Assembly: GCA_025766275.1 (NCBI GenBank)
Contig: JAFKAC010000045.1
Coordinates: 310,001-374,000 of the forward strand
DNA from: Lactarius indigo
Taxonomy: Eukaryota > Basidiomycota > Agaricomycetes > Russulales > Russulaceae
DNA length: 64,000 nucleotides
Reading direction: 5' to 3'
In this document: positions 61,762 through 64,000 of the stretch, piece after piece
Position numbering within the stretch: position 1 is the stretch's first letter
Layout of the letters: each line of letters starts with the position of its first letter
Made by a program: the position numbers and the translations under genes
Notes under the pieces: model-generated
The model's input: the letters and a program-made list of their open reading frames with translations, nothing else
The model's database searches: none
Told to the model about the DNA's origin: nothing

Positions 61762-64000
61762 CCATTTACAAACAGGACACAGCTAAGTTGAAGCCTTGGG
61801 TCGACACGCATAAACTAAAAGACATTGAGGGAACATGGTACAAAGATGGACGCCGAGTGGTCACCAGCAGCATCCATGACAAGCGCACCATTATTGCGAC
61901 CCATCATGATTCCCCTATATACAGTCATCCAGGCATTAAACGCACCCTTCGACTGACAGAACGACACTACTGGTGGCCACAAATGAAGAACGACGTTACG
62001 GATTATGTCAAGGGATGTGCAGAATGCCAACGACACAAAGTCAATCTCCGTCCCATCCGAGCGCCTCTGCAACCCATCTATCCAAAGCCAGAAGCCTTAC
62101 CGTTCAAGACTATTGCAGTAGACTTTATCACCAAACTCCCCATATCCCGCGGCTACAACTCCATTCTAACCATAACAGATCATGATTGCACCAAAGCCGC
62201 TGTCTTCATCCCTTGTCATGAGGAGATAACCGCTGAAGGAACGGCTGCCCTGTACGTGTCCCACGTTTTTCCACGGTTTGGACTCCCCTCACATGTTATC
62301 AGCGATCGAGACCCTCGTTTCGCATCCAAGTTTATGTGAGAAATATGCAAGATCCTTGGCATCAACCAAAATATCTCAACCGCCTACCACCCCAGGACCG
62401 ACGGCCAATCGGAGCGAACGAATCAGTGGCTGGAACAATACCTCCGCTTTTGGGTAAATGAGTGACACGACGATTGGGTCCGATATCTACCAATGGCGGA
62501 ATTCACACACAATAATTGGCCAAATGAGACCACGCGGGAGTCCCCCTTCTTCCTCTTATCAGGGTATAACCCTCGCGCTGATTGGACCGATAGACCATCC
62601 CCTATCCCACAGGTGTCGCTGAGGCTAGACCAATTCAAACAGGCACGACAGCACACCTTCTCCTGTATGTTCAGGGCGCAAAAGTCATGGGTTAAACACA
62701 AAGATACACCCAAATTCAAAGAAGGAGACCTCATGTGGCTTGAAGGGCGCCACCTACATACACATCAGCCAACTGCAAAATTAGCTGCAAGACGGCATGG
62801 ACCATTTAAAGTCATCCAGGTGATGTCCCCTGTCAATTACCGCCTCAAACTTCCCACACAGTGGAGCATCCACGACGTCTTCCATATAGACCTTCTCACA
62901 CCTTATCGTGAAACACCCATGCACGGACCAAACTACCAGCACCCACCACTGGATTTGGTTGATAACGAAGAAGAATACGAAGTCGAGAAGATTCTGGACT
63001 CTCGGCGATTTGGCAGAAGACGTCAGCTCCAATACCTCATCAAATGGAAGGGCTACCCTGACTCAGATAACCAATGGGTAGATAAGGATGATGTCTTCGC
63101 TGACGAAGCCATTTGGGATTTTAAAACTTCAAATCCCAATCAAGAGGTGCATATAAGGGCCGCTCAATGTCGTGCTAAGTCTTCATCTCCCACTCCTGAT
63201 CTCCATCTTCTCATGACTACCCCCACTACCAATGCCTCCACACCGAACCCCACGCTTGTCGAACACCTTGCCAGGGGTGCAGTGGCCCATAATACGCTAC
63301 ACACCTTCAGAGCTCCTGAAGACGTCCCCGATGAAGAGGGGCTTATCACCCAGCAAGAATGGGACGCCATCCAGAGATGCTTCCCCTTACCTACCGGAGG
63401 GGTCCTCACTGACGACACTGCCCCCACTTACAACCTCGTCGACCCCAATACCAGTCGACAATTCAACACCACCCCCATCACCGCTGAAGAACTCGCCGCC
63501 CTTCAAGCGGCTCTCCCAAGCACTGATGAGCGCGCAATCGCTCCGAGCATGGGAGATGCAGTGGAAGGAGATGGCACGCAAGTGGCAGGACGAACAGCTA
63601 CACCTGGCGGAGATGCGGAGGAAGGCGAGGAAGGCGAGGCAAAAATATTGGAGGACGATAACGCTGTCTATGACGATAGTGATCAATACCCAGCGAGACA
63701 CTCTTTCCTCAGAACACGAAGCCACACTGACGATCCCAATGCCACCCCTTATATCGTCTACACCAACGGAGACCCCATATACAGGGGGGACATCCGAGTC
63801 TTCCGAGTGGCGCCCCACGAGCCCAGATCTCCCGAAGATGATCCCGCCTCCCTCATGGCACCAGAAGGGTTCCAGCGTAATAGGGGACCCAATTCAATTC
63901 CCTTCAAGGTCACACTCCCCGGAGGACGAGTTGTGAACGCTGACCATGTACAAGTGGTCATGTGCAGCAACCCATTCGTACTGGGGTTGGTAAGTGGATC

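Larger units (their letters stand above)
51219..64000 (+). mobile_element. Gypsy-C: degenerate chromodomain gypsy element, runs past the window
   Basis: The element starts TGTTACGATC at 51219. Its 5' LTR is split by a mariner-type transposon (51404-56100) and a copia solo LTR (56203-56816) and ends GCGTAACA at 57005. Gag, protease, RT, RNase H, integrase and chromodomain follow, split once more by a copia solo LTR (61158-61761). The 3' LTR is beyond 64000. The coding region carries five TGA stops and one frameshift, so it is dead, but it is otherwise complete. Confidence 0.9.
58957..64000 (+). pseudogene. Gypsy-C pol (protease to chromodomain), frameshifted and partial
   Basis: Protease: [63 protein letters not shown] and the catalytic YMDD in VYMDDIGIA. 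RNase H: VDASGFATGAVL and RADALSQRPDY. Integrase: HPGIKRTLRLTERHYWWP with CAECQRH, AVDFITKLP, ISDRDPRFA and [11 protein letters not shown] chromodomain follows (YEVEKILDSRRFGRR, LIKWKGYPDSDNQWV), then about 290 more residues that run off the window. Breaks: a frame change in the A7 run 59857-59863, TGA codons at 60063, 62337 and 62463, and the solo LTR 61158-61761, which keeps frame (609 inserted bases). The stops fall where arginine is usual, for example FKT-stop-YRLFEP. Confidence 0.9.

Overview
The window looks like nuclear DNA of a basidiomycete fungus, probably an agaricomycete. Gene coding is interrupted by short GT-AG introns of about 50-190 bases. It carries a DUF6535-type membrane protein, an F-box protein, an Rrp45-type exosome subunit and C2 domains of the fungal Psd2 type, and the transposons include chromodomain Ty3/gypsy elements. 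No species can be named from the sequence alone.

The left part (1-27.7 kb) holds host genes. Two tandem copies of a secreted six-hairpin glycosidase gene (3769-5493 and 10296-12028) sit in a diverged segmental duplication that also carries two copies of an unrecognised, broken minus-strand gene. Next come an Rrp45-like exosome gene (13617-14635, minus), divergent from an FCP1-type phosphatase-like gene (14783-16283), then an F-box gene (16665-18388, minus), a PfkB/ketohexokinase-like sugar kinase (19966-21789), a DUF6535 multi-pass membrane protein (22478-24658) and a decayed Psd2-like gene that keeps its C2 domains but has lost its catalytic part (26218-27628, minus). A 261-bp foldback element (27766-28026) marks the border.

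The right part (28-64 kb) is a nest of mobile elements. It contains an apparently young self-primed chromodomain gypsy element with LTRs identical by eye (31651-39670), called gypsy-A. It sits at the very start of an older LTR that also holds a 5'-truncated LINE. A copia element (41220-47582) has two LTRs of different subfamilies. Several partial gypsy elements (gypsy-B1, B2, B3) lie at 47783-51218, followed by a second gypsy element, gypsy-C (51219 to the window end). The 5' LTR of gypsy-C was split by a 4.7-kb two-gene Tc1/mariner-type transposon and by a copia solo LTR. Solo LTRs are scattered through the nest, most with exact 5-bp target duplications, so the order of insertion can be read. 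Minisatellite arrays of a GTCAGAGT-like unit adjoin many LTR ends.

The most unusual signals are three. First, a 26-28 bp motif at the predicted transcription start of the copia LTR is duplicated so that it forms a constant 54-nt GT-AG segment; its two copies match each other within each LTR but vary between LTRs, and one LTR has exactly the intron-less form. The unrelated gypsy-A LTR has the same layout. Second, the mariner-type element carries a large second gene convergent with its transposase. Third, nearly all nonsense codons in the decayed gypsy and transposase genes are TGA where arginine is expected, pointing to CpG deamination.
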